DNA of 64,000 bases from NCBI GenBank assembly GCA_910586245.1, contig CAJUFY010000001.1, positions 186,001 through 250,000 on the forward strand. The letters run 5' to 3'. The stretch is from an uncultured Christensenella sp. (lineage in GTDB: Bacteria; Bacillota; Clostridia; Christensenellales; Borkfalkiaceae). Positions 1 through 8,124 of this stretch are shown in pieces. Position 1 is the first letter of the stretch; the number at the start of each line of letters is the position of its first letter. The notes under the pieces were generated by a model that had not been told where the DNA came from, made no database searches, and worked only from the letters and a program-made list of their open reading frames with translations. The translations under genes and the position numbers were made by a program.

Positions 1-399
1 AAACGCGCCCGACTCCCCCAAACGCTCGACGCCAGCCTGCAAAATTTCGCGGTTGGAAATTTCTCCCCCTCCCTGTAAATCGAACTTCGAGGTAAAGTAA
101 CAAAGGCGGTTCTGCCCTTGGGAAAGTTTCGTCGCGGCAATGCGGGAAATTGCAAGCGTCGCGTCGGGACGGAGCACCAGCAGTCTTCCGTTAAGATCGG
201 CCAGTTTAAACAGCCGTTCCTCCGGAAGCGCGTTGCGGATTTCGCTATATGCGGAAAAATATTCGAGCGTGGCGCTTGCCACGGATTCGTAACCGTTTTC
301 GTCGAATTTACGGCGAAGCCGTTCCGCGATCAGATCGAGGCAACGGCTTTCTTCGGGCAAAACGTCCTGTACGCCCGCAGGTAATTTCGGGATCGCCAT
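1..399 (-). CDS. hisZ: ATP phosphoribosyltransferase regulatory subunit HisZ, N-terminal part
   Basis: The first 133 codons are visible and the gene runs off the left edge. HisZ is a catalytically dead histidyl-tRNA synthetase paralogue that partners the short HisG in the first step of histidine synthesis in the cytoplasm. The start reads MAIPKLPAGVQDVLPEE, followed by a class II synthetase-like core with LFKLADLNGRLLVLRPDAT and later NREILQAGVERLG. The LRPD-T form and the QAGVE motif fit HisZ better than true HisRS, which usually has LRPEGT. The start has a clear AAGGAG six bases upstream. A near-consensus promoter precedes it, so this may be the first gene of a his operon. The rest of the operon would lie left of the window and cannot be checked here. 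HisRS remains the alternative. Confidence 0.8.
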   Translation of the reverse strand, partial: MAIPKLPAGVQDVLPEESRCLDLIAERLRRKFDENGYESVASATLEYFSAYSEIRNALPEERLFKLADLNGRLLVLRPDATLAISRIAATKLSQGQNRLCYFTSKFDLQGGGEISNREILQAGVERLGESGAF

Positions 400-440
400 A
401 ACAGCTCCTTGCTTGTAATTTTATACATTTATGCAAATAT

Positions 441-469
441 ATTATAGCACTATGTGTATAATATGTCAA
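441..469 (-). promoter_or_regulatory. sigma-70 type promoter of hisZ
   Basis: On the minus strand TTGACA (469-464) is followed by a 17-base spacer and TATAAT (446-441). Both hexamers match the vegetative consensus exactly. The predicted transcript has a leader of about 35 bases containing AAGGAG just before the ATG at 399. Confidence 0.85.
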
Positions 470-499
470 ATCTTTCCGCAAATATTTTATATAACAAAA

Positions 500-533
500 T
501 TCGCCCCGTGCGCATATTGCGCACGGGGCGAAA
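500..533 (-). terminator. rho-independent terminator after the lipoprotein operon
   Basis: A 13-bp GC-rich stem (CGCCCCGTGCGCA with its complement) and a three-base loop are followed on the minus strand by TTTTGTTAT. It lies 29 bases past the stop at 562 and ends the long operon that begins at 13429. Confidence 0.85.
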
Positions 534-561
534 ACGAACTATTTCATTCTTTCCAAGAATT

Positions 562-1206
562 TTACGCTTTCAACGAAACCGTAAGGGGCGCAATCATATT
601 CAGAGAACTTTCTTGCGCAATAAAGACTTCATGAGTACCGGCTTCCAACTTGATTTCTGCCGAAGGATTTGACACGCTTAAAATAAAATCGGGCTCCCAA
701 GCACCATCAAGATAGAATACAAACTCCGCTTGACCGTTGAACACGTCAAATTCCACGGCAAATTGGTACGTACCCGCCGTTTCCACCGTCAGATACACAG
801 TCACGTTTCCGTTGGATTCGATTTCAATCTCTTTTTGTACGTCGAGTACAAGCTGATCGTCGTCCACTTCGCTTCCGCCTTCCGTTTTTTCGATTACAAC
901 CGTATAGGTTGTGTCGTTCATGCTGTCGTTACTTCCGCAGATAAACGTTTCGGTATCGCCTTCTTTCATCGAGAAGACATATTCGGTAATTCCGAAGTCG
1001 GGATTAATGTACTCCGTCATATATTCGGTATCGAAAATAATTGCCAAAGGATCGTTCCCTTTTACGGTCAGTTTGTAGTTTCCTGCCGCAGGCGCGGTAA
1101 AGGTATATGCCACACCCATGTAAGCGTCGTCTGCCGCAATCTTAATTGTCGTTTCGCCAACGGTTAAAGTCGTACCCCCCCCCCACTTCGGAACCTGCCG
1201 GATCAT
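562..1206 (-). CDS. C-terminal part of frameshifted surface lipoprotein (beta-sandwich domains)
   Basis: This reading frame continues the lipoprotein gene at 1142-3961 after a +1 shift at the ten-G tract (1175-1184). With nine G the two frames join as ...GSEVGGGTTLTVGETTIKI.... The roughly 200 residues after the tract form two beta-rich, pre-peptidase-C-like modules. The first contains YTFTAPAAGNYKLTV and the second TVYLTVETAGTYQFAVEFD, a pattern common in Gram-positive surface proteins. The ATG at 1206 has no Shine-Dalgarno sequence and lies inside the other frame, so independent translation is unlikely. I read this as the real C terminus of the upstream protein. It would be made only when the tract has a permissive length, or always if the tenth G is an assembly error. 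Confidence 0.6.
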   Translation of the reverse strand: MIRQVPKWGGGTTLTVGETTIKIAADDAYMGVAYTFTAPAAGNYKLTVKGNDPLAIIFDTEYMTEYINPDFGITEYVFSMKEGDTETFICGSNDSMNDTTYTVVIEKTEGGSEVDDDQLVLDVQKEIEIESNGNVTVYLTVETAGTYQFAVEFDVFNGQAEFVFYLDGAWEPDFILSVSNPSAEIKLEAGTHEVFIAQESSLNMIAPLTVSLKA

Positions 1207-3961
1207 TCAGCCCCAACAGACCAATGCCGAATTTGAGTTGAACGTATACTTTCGTTGCGTTGCTGCCGTCGTAATCGAAATAGCTACCGCTTGCCGCTGC
1301 CGGATCAAAGAAAACCTTATTGTTCGTTTCCCCTTCCAGCGCGGGCTCTTCCGTAAATACGAGGGCGAACTTCGTTGCGTCGATCGCTTCCAACTCGTAG
1401 CTGAATTGACACTTCATCGAACCTACGTTAGCGCCTTCGACAAGCATGAATCCCGTCGTTCCGTCTTCATTGAAGGTCAGCGTACAGTCGACTTCGCCCA
1501 CCATGGAATTTGCTTTCGCAGTCCATTCCGTACCGCCGAGTACTGCCGCAGTGTCGGGAAGCTCAGCTTCTCCGCGCAGAATCACGCGCTGCGTCATATC
1601 GAACTGATCCTCATATACCAGCACGACGTTATAATTGAAGTCGAACTCCAACGCGTATTCCGTACCCGGTTTTACGTTTCCGGGAGCGACGTTCCCCTGT
1701 CTGGTCAGCGAAATCCGATTCTGATCGTTTACCGTATAGGCGTACACGACCTGATGCTGATCTGCGCCCGCTTCCGTAACCGTTACCTGATTTTCCGCAA
1801 ACGTTACGGAATAACCGTTTTCCTTTTTGTCGCTCAGCGATCCTGCGAGCAAGTCTGCGCTGGCGGGTACTTCTTTTACGTTTACCGTAAATTCGTACTT
1901 CACCGAAGAAACCGCTTTCGAAGCGACTCTCACCGTATACTTTCCGGGCGCGGTCGCTTTAAAGATATAGCCGGCAGCATCTTCCACCTGTCCTGGGGTA
2001 ATCGTTGCCGTCCCCGCGTTTGCGGAAGTGACGGAGGCAGTCGATTCTTGCTTCACGAGATAATCGGCTTCCTGTCCGATCATCGTGGCAACAAATTTAA
2101 ATTCCTGACCGACGTAAAGCGAAACGTCGTCGAATGCGGAATTTGCGTCGAACGCATTGCTCGCTTCGTTATAAACGTAACCGGTTACTTTCGCCGTTGC
2201 GGGGTTTGCAAGTTCCGTGGTCAATTTAAAGGATTTTTCGAAATCCCCGAGTCTGATAATGACCGTCGCATTTTCGAAAGACTTTTCTCTGATTCTGATC
2301 GTAATCGAAATTTCGTCCTCCATGATCACGAAGCCGCCGTAGAAGTTTTTATCTTTGCCGAACGCAACCTCTTCTTTCCCCTCTTCTTTCAAATAAATGC
2401 CGTTTTCGAAAATATCGAAATAATTTAAATTTTTAAGAGGCACGATATTATTGAGGCGCAAAGTCAAACCTTGAGCAGTAGTAACACTGAGCGTATCGTT
2501 TTCATTTACTTCAACGCCGTTATACGTCAGCTTGGCTTCGGTAATGCTCAAAGAATCGAGATATTCCGCATCTTTAAACGGGTTTTGAAGCTGTTCCGCG
2601 GCGTTCACGTCGAGCGCAGACTGCTCGATCGAAAGTGAAACGGTTTTATCCGCTTCCGGCGTGCCGGCTAATTCCAGAACGCCCGTGTTGATGTCCTCGT
2701 TTTTCCACTGCAGTTTCGCGGTATCGCCTTTCAGCGTGATTTTTTGAACGCCTTCTTCATCCGTAACGATCTTGTTATAGGGCGCTCCGTTTTCGGGCGT
2801 TACCACCGTTACTTCGGCAATATATTCGTCTTTGTATACGTTGGTTTCTACGGTGAAATCCGTAATCCACATATCTTCGTTGACCGAAAACTCGATTTCC
2901 ACCTGCGTAAGAATCGCCGAAAGCGCGCCGCCGGCGGCAAGAGAGTACTTCGAAAAACTGTAAGAAATCGCAACGTCGATCGTCTTGTCTTCGTGCGTGA
3001 CGACCGTTTCTTTCAGATCGTTGTTATAGCTCTTTAAATCGCCCGTTTCCAAATCTTTTTTCAGCTTATCGCCAGAAGTCGGAGCTTTGCCGCCCTCTCT
3101 CCAAAGATTAGTCAGGAACGCATACGCCCCGCGCCCCGCAAAATTTTCGGAAATCGTCGCTTCCGCAATCGCGTACGTCGCGCCGCCGTTCAAATACTGC
3201 ATGATCGGGCTGTCTTCATCGACGACCAGATCGTAAGTGCCGTCTTCGTTCAGCACGTTTTTCTTCCAGTCGTATTCGGAAAGGAACGTAAACTTTCCGC
3301 TGGAATCTTTCACGCCGCCGACGATTTCGCCGGCATCGTTCAGATCGATAAAATACTCGATATTGTTGTCTTTCTTATTGTCTACGTGGAGGTAATTTTT
3401 ACTGCGCTCGTAAACAATCGGATCGACTTCCGTAGCGCCGTCTCTCAAATAGCCGCCTTTGACGATTCCGAGCTTCTGTTCGTTCTTTTCGATTTCGTCG
3501 AAAATCGTTTCCACGTCTACGGGAAGTTTATCCGTCGAGATGAAGGCGTCGATTTTGCCGTGCGTCGCGTCGGTAAAGGAATATTTATCTCTGCCGCCCT
3601 CGTAAATCGTTGCATTCTTCGCGGAAACGCGCTCCGTTCCCACGGGGATCGCAACCGTCTGGTCGTGTGCGGAATCGTTTGCGCAGTGTCTTTTCGCCGC
3701 GCCGTCTTCGCCGATCGGCTCTTCCGTTACAAGCCATTCGCCGTAAGCGTGCCCGATTGCCGGTATCGTATCGGTAACCTCTTTTTTGCATTCGCTGCAC
3801 GTGCCCTTCTTCGAGCCTTCGGTTTCACACGTAGCCGCAAGAACCGTTTCCCAGTCCGATACGGAATGCGTATGCTTATCGCCGCACGCCACGAGGGAGA
3901 GCGCCGAAGCCGAGCTCAACGCGATAACCGATAAAGTTACCAATAGTTTTTTGCCTTTCAT
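1142..3961 (-). CDS. large surface lipoprotein with Ig-like domains, frame interrupted at poly-G tract
   Basis: The start is set at 3961, where MKGKKLLVTLSVIALSSAS begins a lipoprotein signal ending in the lipobox LVAC|G. AAAGGAG lies just upstream, whereas the longer in-frame start lacks a signal. After the lipidated Cys comes a short Cys/His-rich stretch (HTHSVSDWETVLAATCETEG and CSECKKEV) of the kind repeated in gut Clostridia surface proteins, then about 850 residues of beta-rich, acidic, Thr/Val-rich sequence resembling bacterial Ig-like modules. No catalytic motif is visible. As sequenced, the frame ends 10 residues after the G10 run (YDFNRWRNDN, then stop), losing about 205 C-terminal residues that remain open in the next frame. 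It is the last gene of the MoxR/VWA operon and would be anchored on the outer face of the membrane. Function is unknown. Confidence 0.75.
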   Translation of the reverse strand: MKGKKLLVTLSVIALSSASALSLVACGDKHTHSVSDWETVLAATCETEGSKKGTCSECKKEVTDTIPAIGHAYGEWLVTEEPIGEDGAAKRHCANDSAHDQTVAIPVGTERVSAKNATIYEGGRDKYSFTDATHGKIDAFISTDKLPVDVETIFDEIEKNEQKLGIVKGGYLRDGATEVDPIVYERSKNYLHVDNKKDNNIEYFIDLNDAGEIVGGVKDSSGKFTFLSEYDWKKNVLNEDGTYDLVVDEDSPIMQYLNGGATYAIAEATISENFAGRGAYAFLTNLWREGGKAPTSGDKLKKDLETGDLKSYNNDLKETVVTHEDKTIDVAISYSFSKYSLAAGGALSAILTQVEIEFSVNEDMWITDFTVETNVYKDEYIAEVTVVTPENGAPYNKIVTDEEGVQKITLKGDTAKLQWKNEDINTGVLELAGTPEADKTVSLSIEQSALDVNAAEQLQNPFKDAEYLDSLSITEAKLTYNGVEVNENDTLSVTTAQGLTLRLNNIVPLKNLNYFDIFENGIYLKEEGKEEVAFGKDKNFYGGFVIMEDEISITIRIREKSFENATVIIRLGDFEKSFKLTTELANPATAKVTGYVYNEASNAFDANSAFDDVSLYVGQEFKFVATMIGQEADYLVKQESTASVTSANAGTATITPGQVEDAAGYIFKATAPGKYTVRVASKAVSSVKYEFTVNVKEVPASADLLAGSLSDKKENGYSVTFAENQVTVTEAGADQHQVVYAYTVNDQNRISLTRQGNVAPGNVKPGTEYALEFDFNYNVVLVYEDQFDMTQRVILRGEAELPDTAAVLGGTEWTAKANSMVGEVDCTLTFNEDGTTGFMLVEGANVGSMKCQFSYELEAIDATKFALVFTEEPALEGETNNKVFFDPAAASGSYFDYDGSNATKVYVQLKFGIGLLGLNDPAGSEVGGGYDFNRWRNDN
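1175..1184. repeat. C10/G10 homopolymer inside a lipoprotein gene
   Basis: Ten consecutive C on the plus strand read as G10 in the coding direction. The reading frames on the two sides differ by one base, so G9 or G12 would restore one protein of about 1,150 residues, while G10 truncates it. The tract encodes a Gly run at the border between two beta-sandwich regions. Confidence 0.95.
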
Positions 3962-3992
3962 ATCTCTGTCTCCTTTAATAATTTGCAATTGA

Positions 3993-5408
3993 TTACCAGC
4001 TGTACCCTTCGTAGAACCCGCACGCAAACAGCCACTGATTTTCTTCCGAAGAAACGTAGCCGACCTCGCCCGATTCCGCAAGTCCGTCGCCGTCGTTAAA
4101 GAGGAATGCCTGCTGCGCGTACGCCTGCAAAAAGATTTGTAATTCGGCGGTCACTTTGTATACGCCGTCGTCGTTCGTATACTGCGCGTAGCCGTCTATC
4201 CCCTCGTAGTCTTTGTATATCCCCGTTGCCGTGCTCTCGTTCTGACTCAGAATTCCTTTGTAGCCTTCGATAAACACTTTGTAATTTTTACCCGCGCAGG
4301 TGAGCGCCTTGTTGCCCTGATATTCCACCGTATTGAACGGAGCGTCGAATACGTCGGTCGGCGCGGAAATTTTTGCGAACAGAATTTCCTGGAAGCCGTC
4401 GCGGGAGTTCCACAAACGGTAACAGTTGTATTCGGGGCTTTCGTCAAACCGCACCATGTTGCCGTCCAGCAAGCCGCCGTTCAGATCGCCGATAAATTTC
4501 CATGCGTGCAACTCTTGATTCACGTTCGGCGTCTTTACGAACGCTTCTTCGGGCAACACGACCTCCGCAGTCCCCACTTCCAGCTCGTAATCGCCGCGGG
4601 AATAAACGCGGAATTGCATCGTCACGGGGAACTGATCGGCACGGCAGTCTGCGTAAATCACGAACTGCGTCGCCATTCTGCCGCCGCTGGAAATGCCCTC
4701 TTTGGGAACGGCAAATTCGTGGCGGAAATTTTTGGTGAACGTCGAGGAAGGTCCGCCGCCGTCCTGCGTGTGCGAAAACGTCCAAATTGCCGCCGAACCG
4801 ACGTAAATATCCGCTTTGGGATTGATTTCATTCGCCGAAGTTTCAACCCAGCTTTCCACCACATAGTCGCCCGGTTCATAGGGACTGAACGTGAAATGGA
4901 CTTTGGCTCTCGAATCCTTTTGCGTAAAGCTGTACACGCCCGTTTCGGTCAGCTGGATCGGCGTATACAATCCCGTGCCCGACCCCGGCAACCGCTTGGT
5001 GCTCGTCACTTTGAACAGTTCGATCGTTACATCCGGCTTATCGTTGGTCGCGATATAAACGTTGGGATTATAGGTGTATTCCTCGGGCAAGCCCGAAAGC
5101 GTAACCTTGTAATCGCCGTCGAGCCCCGTAATTTCGGCTTTGCCTTCGCGGTTGACGTACGCGCTGACGGGAAGCCCGACGTTATCGCTCCAGTACACGG
5201 TAATGTTGTTCTGCGGGCGGTAAGGTTGCTGTTCGTATTGCAACGAAACGGTAAACTTTTCGCCGGTAGGATTGGGCGGATTCGGCTCTTCGGGTCCGCC
5301 CGGATTTTCGGGCGGAGTTCCTCCGTTCGGCGGCGTATACTTCCCGCAGCCGAACAGCGGCAGCGTAAGCAAAAACGATAATAAAATTGTGAAGAATTTC
5401 TTTTTCAT
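3993..5408 (-). CDS. secreted lipoprotein of unknown function
   Basis: The protein has 471 residues. Residues 1-21 are a lipoprotein signal with lipobox LFGC|G, followed by a Pro/Gly/Asn-rich linker (residues about 24-50) typical of a wall-spanning stalk. The remainder is beta-rich. A region near residues 130-240, with the motifs GVYSFTQKDSRAKVHFTF and EPGDYVVESWVETSA, looks like a pre-peptidase-C or CBM-like sandwich. No enzyme motif was recognised. It starts 13 bases downstream of the VWA gene at 5422 and is followed by the frameshifted lipoprotein, so all three should be co-transcribed. It may be a surface client or partner of the membrane VWA proteins, which is inference from position only. 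Confidence 0.8.
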   Translation of the reverse strand: MKKKFFTILLSFLLTLPLFGCGKYTPPNGGTPPENPGGPEEPNPPNPTGEKFTVSLQYEQQPYRPQNNITVYWSDNVGLPVSAYVNREGKAEITGLDGDYKVTLSGLPEEYTYNPNVYIATNDKPDVTIELFKVTSTKRLPGSGTGLYTPIQLTETGVYSFTQKDSRAKVHFTFSPYEPGDYVVESWVETSANEINPKADIYVGSAAIWTFSHTQDGGGPSSTFTKNFRHEFAVPKEGISSGGRMATQFVIYADCRADQFPVTMQFRVYSRGDYELEVGTAEVVLPEEAFVKTPNVNQELHAWKFIGDLNGGLLDGNMVRFDESPEYNCYRLWNSRDGFQEILFAKISAPTDVFDAPFNTVEYQGNKALTCAGKNYKVFIEGYKGILSQNESTATGIYKDYEGIDGYAQYTNDDGVYKVTAELQIFLQAYAQQAFLFNDGDGLAESGEVGYVSSEENQWLFACGFYEGYSW

Positions 5409-5421
5409 ACCGTTTGCCCTT

Positions 5422-8124
5422 TTACTTTTTTACTTTCACAAACAACGATTTGATATCGTTCCATTTCAGTTTCCGAACCACGACGTCCGCAACCCAAAGC
5501 ACGACTGCGGCGATCAAGAGCGGCACCGTTAAATTGAAACGGTAAATACCGAGTTCTTTTTCGTCGTTTTCGATGATCAGATTGCCGTCCGTACTCACTT
5601 CGCCGTCGCCGCCGACCATTTTGTGCAGAACGGAAACGTCGTAAATTGCGAAGCGGTCGTATTCGGCAAGATAAGAAACTTTGAAATCCGCCGAAGCGGC
5701 GTAGTCGCTCCCGCCGTAGGAGTATACGGTCGTAATCTTGTATTCGCCCGTTGCAGGAAGCGCGAATTCGTAGAAGTATCCTTCCGCGTCGTAAACGAAG
5801 GTATCTTCGATCTCTTCCGCGCCGGGCACGGTCACTTTCACGGTTGCCTTCGCGCCTGCGTGCAACACCGCGGGCGTAATTTCGATGCGGGCGAATTTGC
5901 CCTGCGTGCTCACGTTTACGGTATAGGGAACGTCCGTCTTGACTGCGGGAAGATTCGTTTCGAACACGTTGTTCATAAACGTTTCCATCATGCCCGCTTT
6001 GTTCCATTTATCCATCCATTCGGGCATATTCGAACCGCCGCCCGTAAGTTTGCTCGTAAAGCTTGCCACTTTGCCGTTCCCGTATCCCCAATATGCGTAA
6101 ATCGGCACGTCGGCAGAAACGTCGCTCTGCGTGGCGTCGGGGACGTATTTGGCAACCAGCACGGTGTTTGCGCTTGCTTTGGGACTGTTCGCATAAAATC
6201 CGCCGACGTAGTTATCGAACAGATCGTCCGAACTAATGTCTTTCAGAACGGCGTCGTTGCGTCGCTGCGCGCTCACGAACGCGGGCGCATCGATTTCCGT
6301 CTTCGTCAGATCGTCGGCAATTTCGCCGAACATCACGCCGTCGAGTTCTTCGGGCGTCGCCGCATAAAAGTAATGCGCGTCTTTATCGCCGCTCACTGCC
6401 GCAAGCGATTCGAGCAGGGATTTGGCGTTCTGTGCGACGGGATCGCTGAAATCCCTGCCGCCTCTGCCCACGTCGAGCACGGATGTGACGATATTGTTCG
6501 CCTTCATCTGTCTGACGATGGTGAGCGGATCCCCGTCCGAAGCGCCCGCGCCGACGTAATCGAGCCCGTCGCTGATGAGCATGACCTGTTTTTCGCGGAA
6601 GCGGGAATCGTTCGTCCATTTGAGCGCCATTTTCAATCCCGCGCCGATGACCGTTCCCTGATTGACCGAAAGGCGGTTGATCGCCTCTTCGATCTTGCCG
6701 CGGTTTTCCCCCACCTTCTGGGGCGGAACGGGCAATTCCGAATTGCCCGAAAAGGCAACGATGGAAACGTAATCGTCGTCCTGCAAAAAGCTCAATAAGT
6801 TGCGCGCCGCCTGTTTTGCCACGATCAGATGATAGTTAAACGCCATACTGCGCGAAATATCGATTACGATGGTGTACATTTTGGGCGCCTGCGCGTTGTT
6901 GCCAAAGCGCACGGGAAGCATGTCTTCGAGTTTTTTCAGCGTTTCGTCGGTATTGTTCTGAATGAACGTATTGCCGAACGTGACGAGGCTCTTGCCGAAG
7001 AAGGACACCGCCTGATCGAGGCTTTCCACGAACCGCTCGGTATGGCTGAAATTGCGCACGTCCACGTTGGAAAGCATAATTTCGTCGTAGCGGCAGAGTT
7101 CTTCCACCGTATCGGGAACTTTCGCCGTTGCAACGTAGCTGTCGATCGTCGCCTTTTCCCCGAAGAGCCGTTCCGCCGCTTCTTTGTCTTTGGGCGAATC
7201 GGTAATCAGAAGCACGTTCACGGTATCGGAAACCGTCTGCGTAAACGCAAAGGCGTTGTTGCCTGCGTAACCGTCGCCTTCCGCTTCCACGCGTACTTCG
7301 TAGTCGATATCGCCCGCTTCCGTCGTGTTCAGATGAAACGTCACGCCGTTGTTGCCCGCCGCCAGCTGAACGGGTTCCCGCTTCGCCTGTACGCCGTTGC
7401 GGTACAGGGAAACGTAAGCGTAAACCGAATAGCTGCTGCGCACGTAGGCGACTGCTTTTTCCTCGTGATTGAGATAGGTGCTGCGCGTAAAATCCACGCC
7501 CGAAACCTGCACTTCCTTCGCGCCTTCGGGCAGATTGTCGTCGAGATAGATCGCGTCCACGCGCACGCCGCGCGATTTCAGCGTATCGACCGTGCGTTTC
7601 AGCGCGTTGTCGTCGCGCAGATCGGAAGCGAGACCGTCGGTGATGAGGACGATGCGCTTGATCGCGTCCGCCTTGAACAGCGTTCCCGTATATTCGAGTG
7701 CTTCTTTGATGTTCGTTTCGCTGATATCCACGCCGGAATCCTTCACGCTCTTCACCCGTTCGCCAGGCGCGAAAAGGACTTCGTAATCCTTGGCAAAGCA
7801 CACCGTGCCGAGCTTGGAGTTGCGCGGAAGATTGTTCTTTAATTTGCCGATGGATTCGTCGATCTTGTCGAGATTCTGTTCGGCGGAATAAGATACGTCC
7901 GCCACGACGTAAACCTGCGTTTCGGTGAGGACGGAAACGACCGTCGTTCCCGCGGCGGAGAACGCGATCAGAACCGCCATCGCAACGTGCATGACCATCG
8001 ACGCAACGTTGTGCCCGTTGCGGTTTTCTTTTCTGACAGCGATCGCAAACGGCACGGTAAAGAGCACGAGCAGCGGAATTGCGATCAGCAATAAATATAC
8101 GTTATCGAAGTTGATACTGCTCAT
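5422..8124 (-). CDS. membrane-anchored double von Willebrand A protein
   Basis: The protein has 900 residues, with two N-terminal membrane segments (about 9-30 and 42-66) and one near the C terminus (IAAVVLWVADVVV). The first VWA domain begins near residue 72, with MIDAS residues D76-V-S78-Y-S80. A glutamine-amidotransferase-like Rossmann stretch (VNVLLITDSPKDKEAAERLF) follows around residue 300. A second VWA domain starts at about residue 417 with DISRS and a downstream MLISDGLDY. The region near residues 720-840 is beta-rich and probably extracytoplasmic. VWA domains bind metal and mediate protein assembly, and this layout is seen in BatA/BatB-type and related membrane proteins paired with MoxR ATPases. 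The start overlaps the preceding BatA-like gene by 23 bases. The substrate is unknown. Confidence 0.85.
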   Translation of the reverse strand: MSSINFDNVYLLLIAIPLLVLFTVPFAIAVRKENRNGHNVASMVMHVAMAVLIAFSAAGTTVVSVLTETQVYVVADVSYSAEQNLDKIDESIGKLKNNLPRNSKLGTVCFAKDYEVLFAPGERVKSVKDSGVDISETNIKEALEYTGTLFKADAIKRIVLITDGLASDLRDDNALKRTVDTLKSRGVRVDAIYLDDNLPEGAKEVQVSGVDFTRSTYLNHEEKAVAYVRSSYSVYAYVSLYRNGVQAKREPVQLAAGNNGVTFHLNTTEAGDIDYEVRVEAEGDGYAGNNAFAFTQTVSDTVNVLLITDSPKDKEAAERLFGEKATIDSYVATAKVPDTVEELCRYDEIMLSNVDVRNFSHTERFVESLDQAVSFFGKSLVTFGNTFIQNNTDETLKKLEDMLPVRFGNNAQAPKMYTIVIDISRSMAFNYHLIVAKQAARNLLSFLQDDDYVSIVAFSGNSELPVPPQKVGENRGKIEEAINRLSVNQGTVIGAGLKMALKWTNDSRFREKQVMLISDGLDYVGAGASDGDPLTIVRQMKANNIVTSVLDVGRGGRDFSDPVAQNAKSLLESLAAVSGDKDAHYFYAATPEELDGVMFGEIADDLTKTEIDAPAFVSAQRRNDAVLKDISSDDLFDNYVGGFYANSPKASANTVLVAKYVPDATQSDVSADVPIYAYWGYGNGKVASFTSKLTGGGSNMPEWMDKWNKAGMMETFMNNVFETNLPAVKTDVPYTVNVSTQGKFARIEITPAVLHAGAKATVKVTVPGAEEIEDTFVYDAEGYFYEFALPATGEYKITTVYSYGGSDYAASADFKVSYLAEYDRFAIYDVSVLHKMVGGDGEVSTDGNLIIENDEKELGIYRFNLTVPLLIAAVVLWVADVVVRKLKWNDIKSLFVKVKK

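Noticed and set aside
1..399. Possibility that the partial gene is histidyl-tRNA synthetase
   Set aside because: The visible substrate-binding region follows the HisZ pattern (LRPDAT, QAGVERLG) rather than LRPEGT.
1142..1206. ATG at 1206 as the start of a separate small gene
   Set aside because: No Shine-Dalgarno sequence; it lies within the upstream frame, and the products join smoothly if one G is removed. I treat it as the continuation of one gene.
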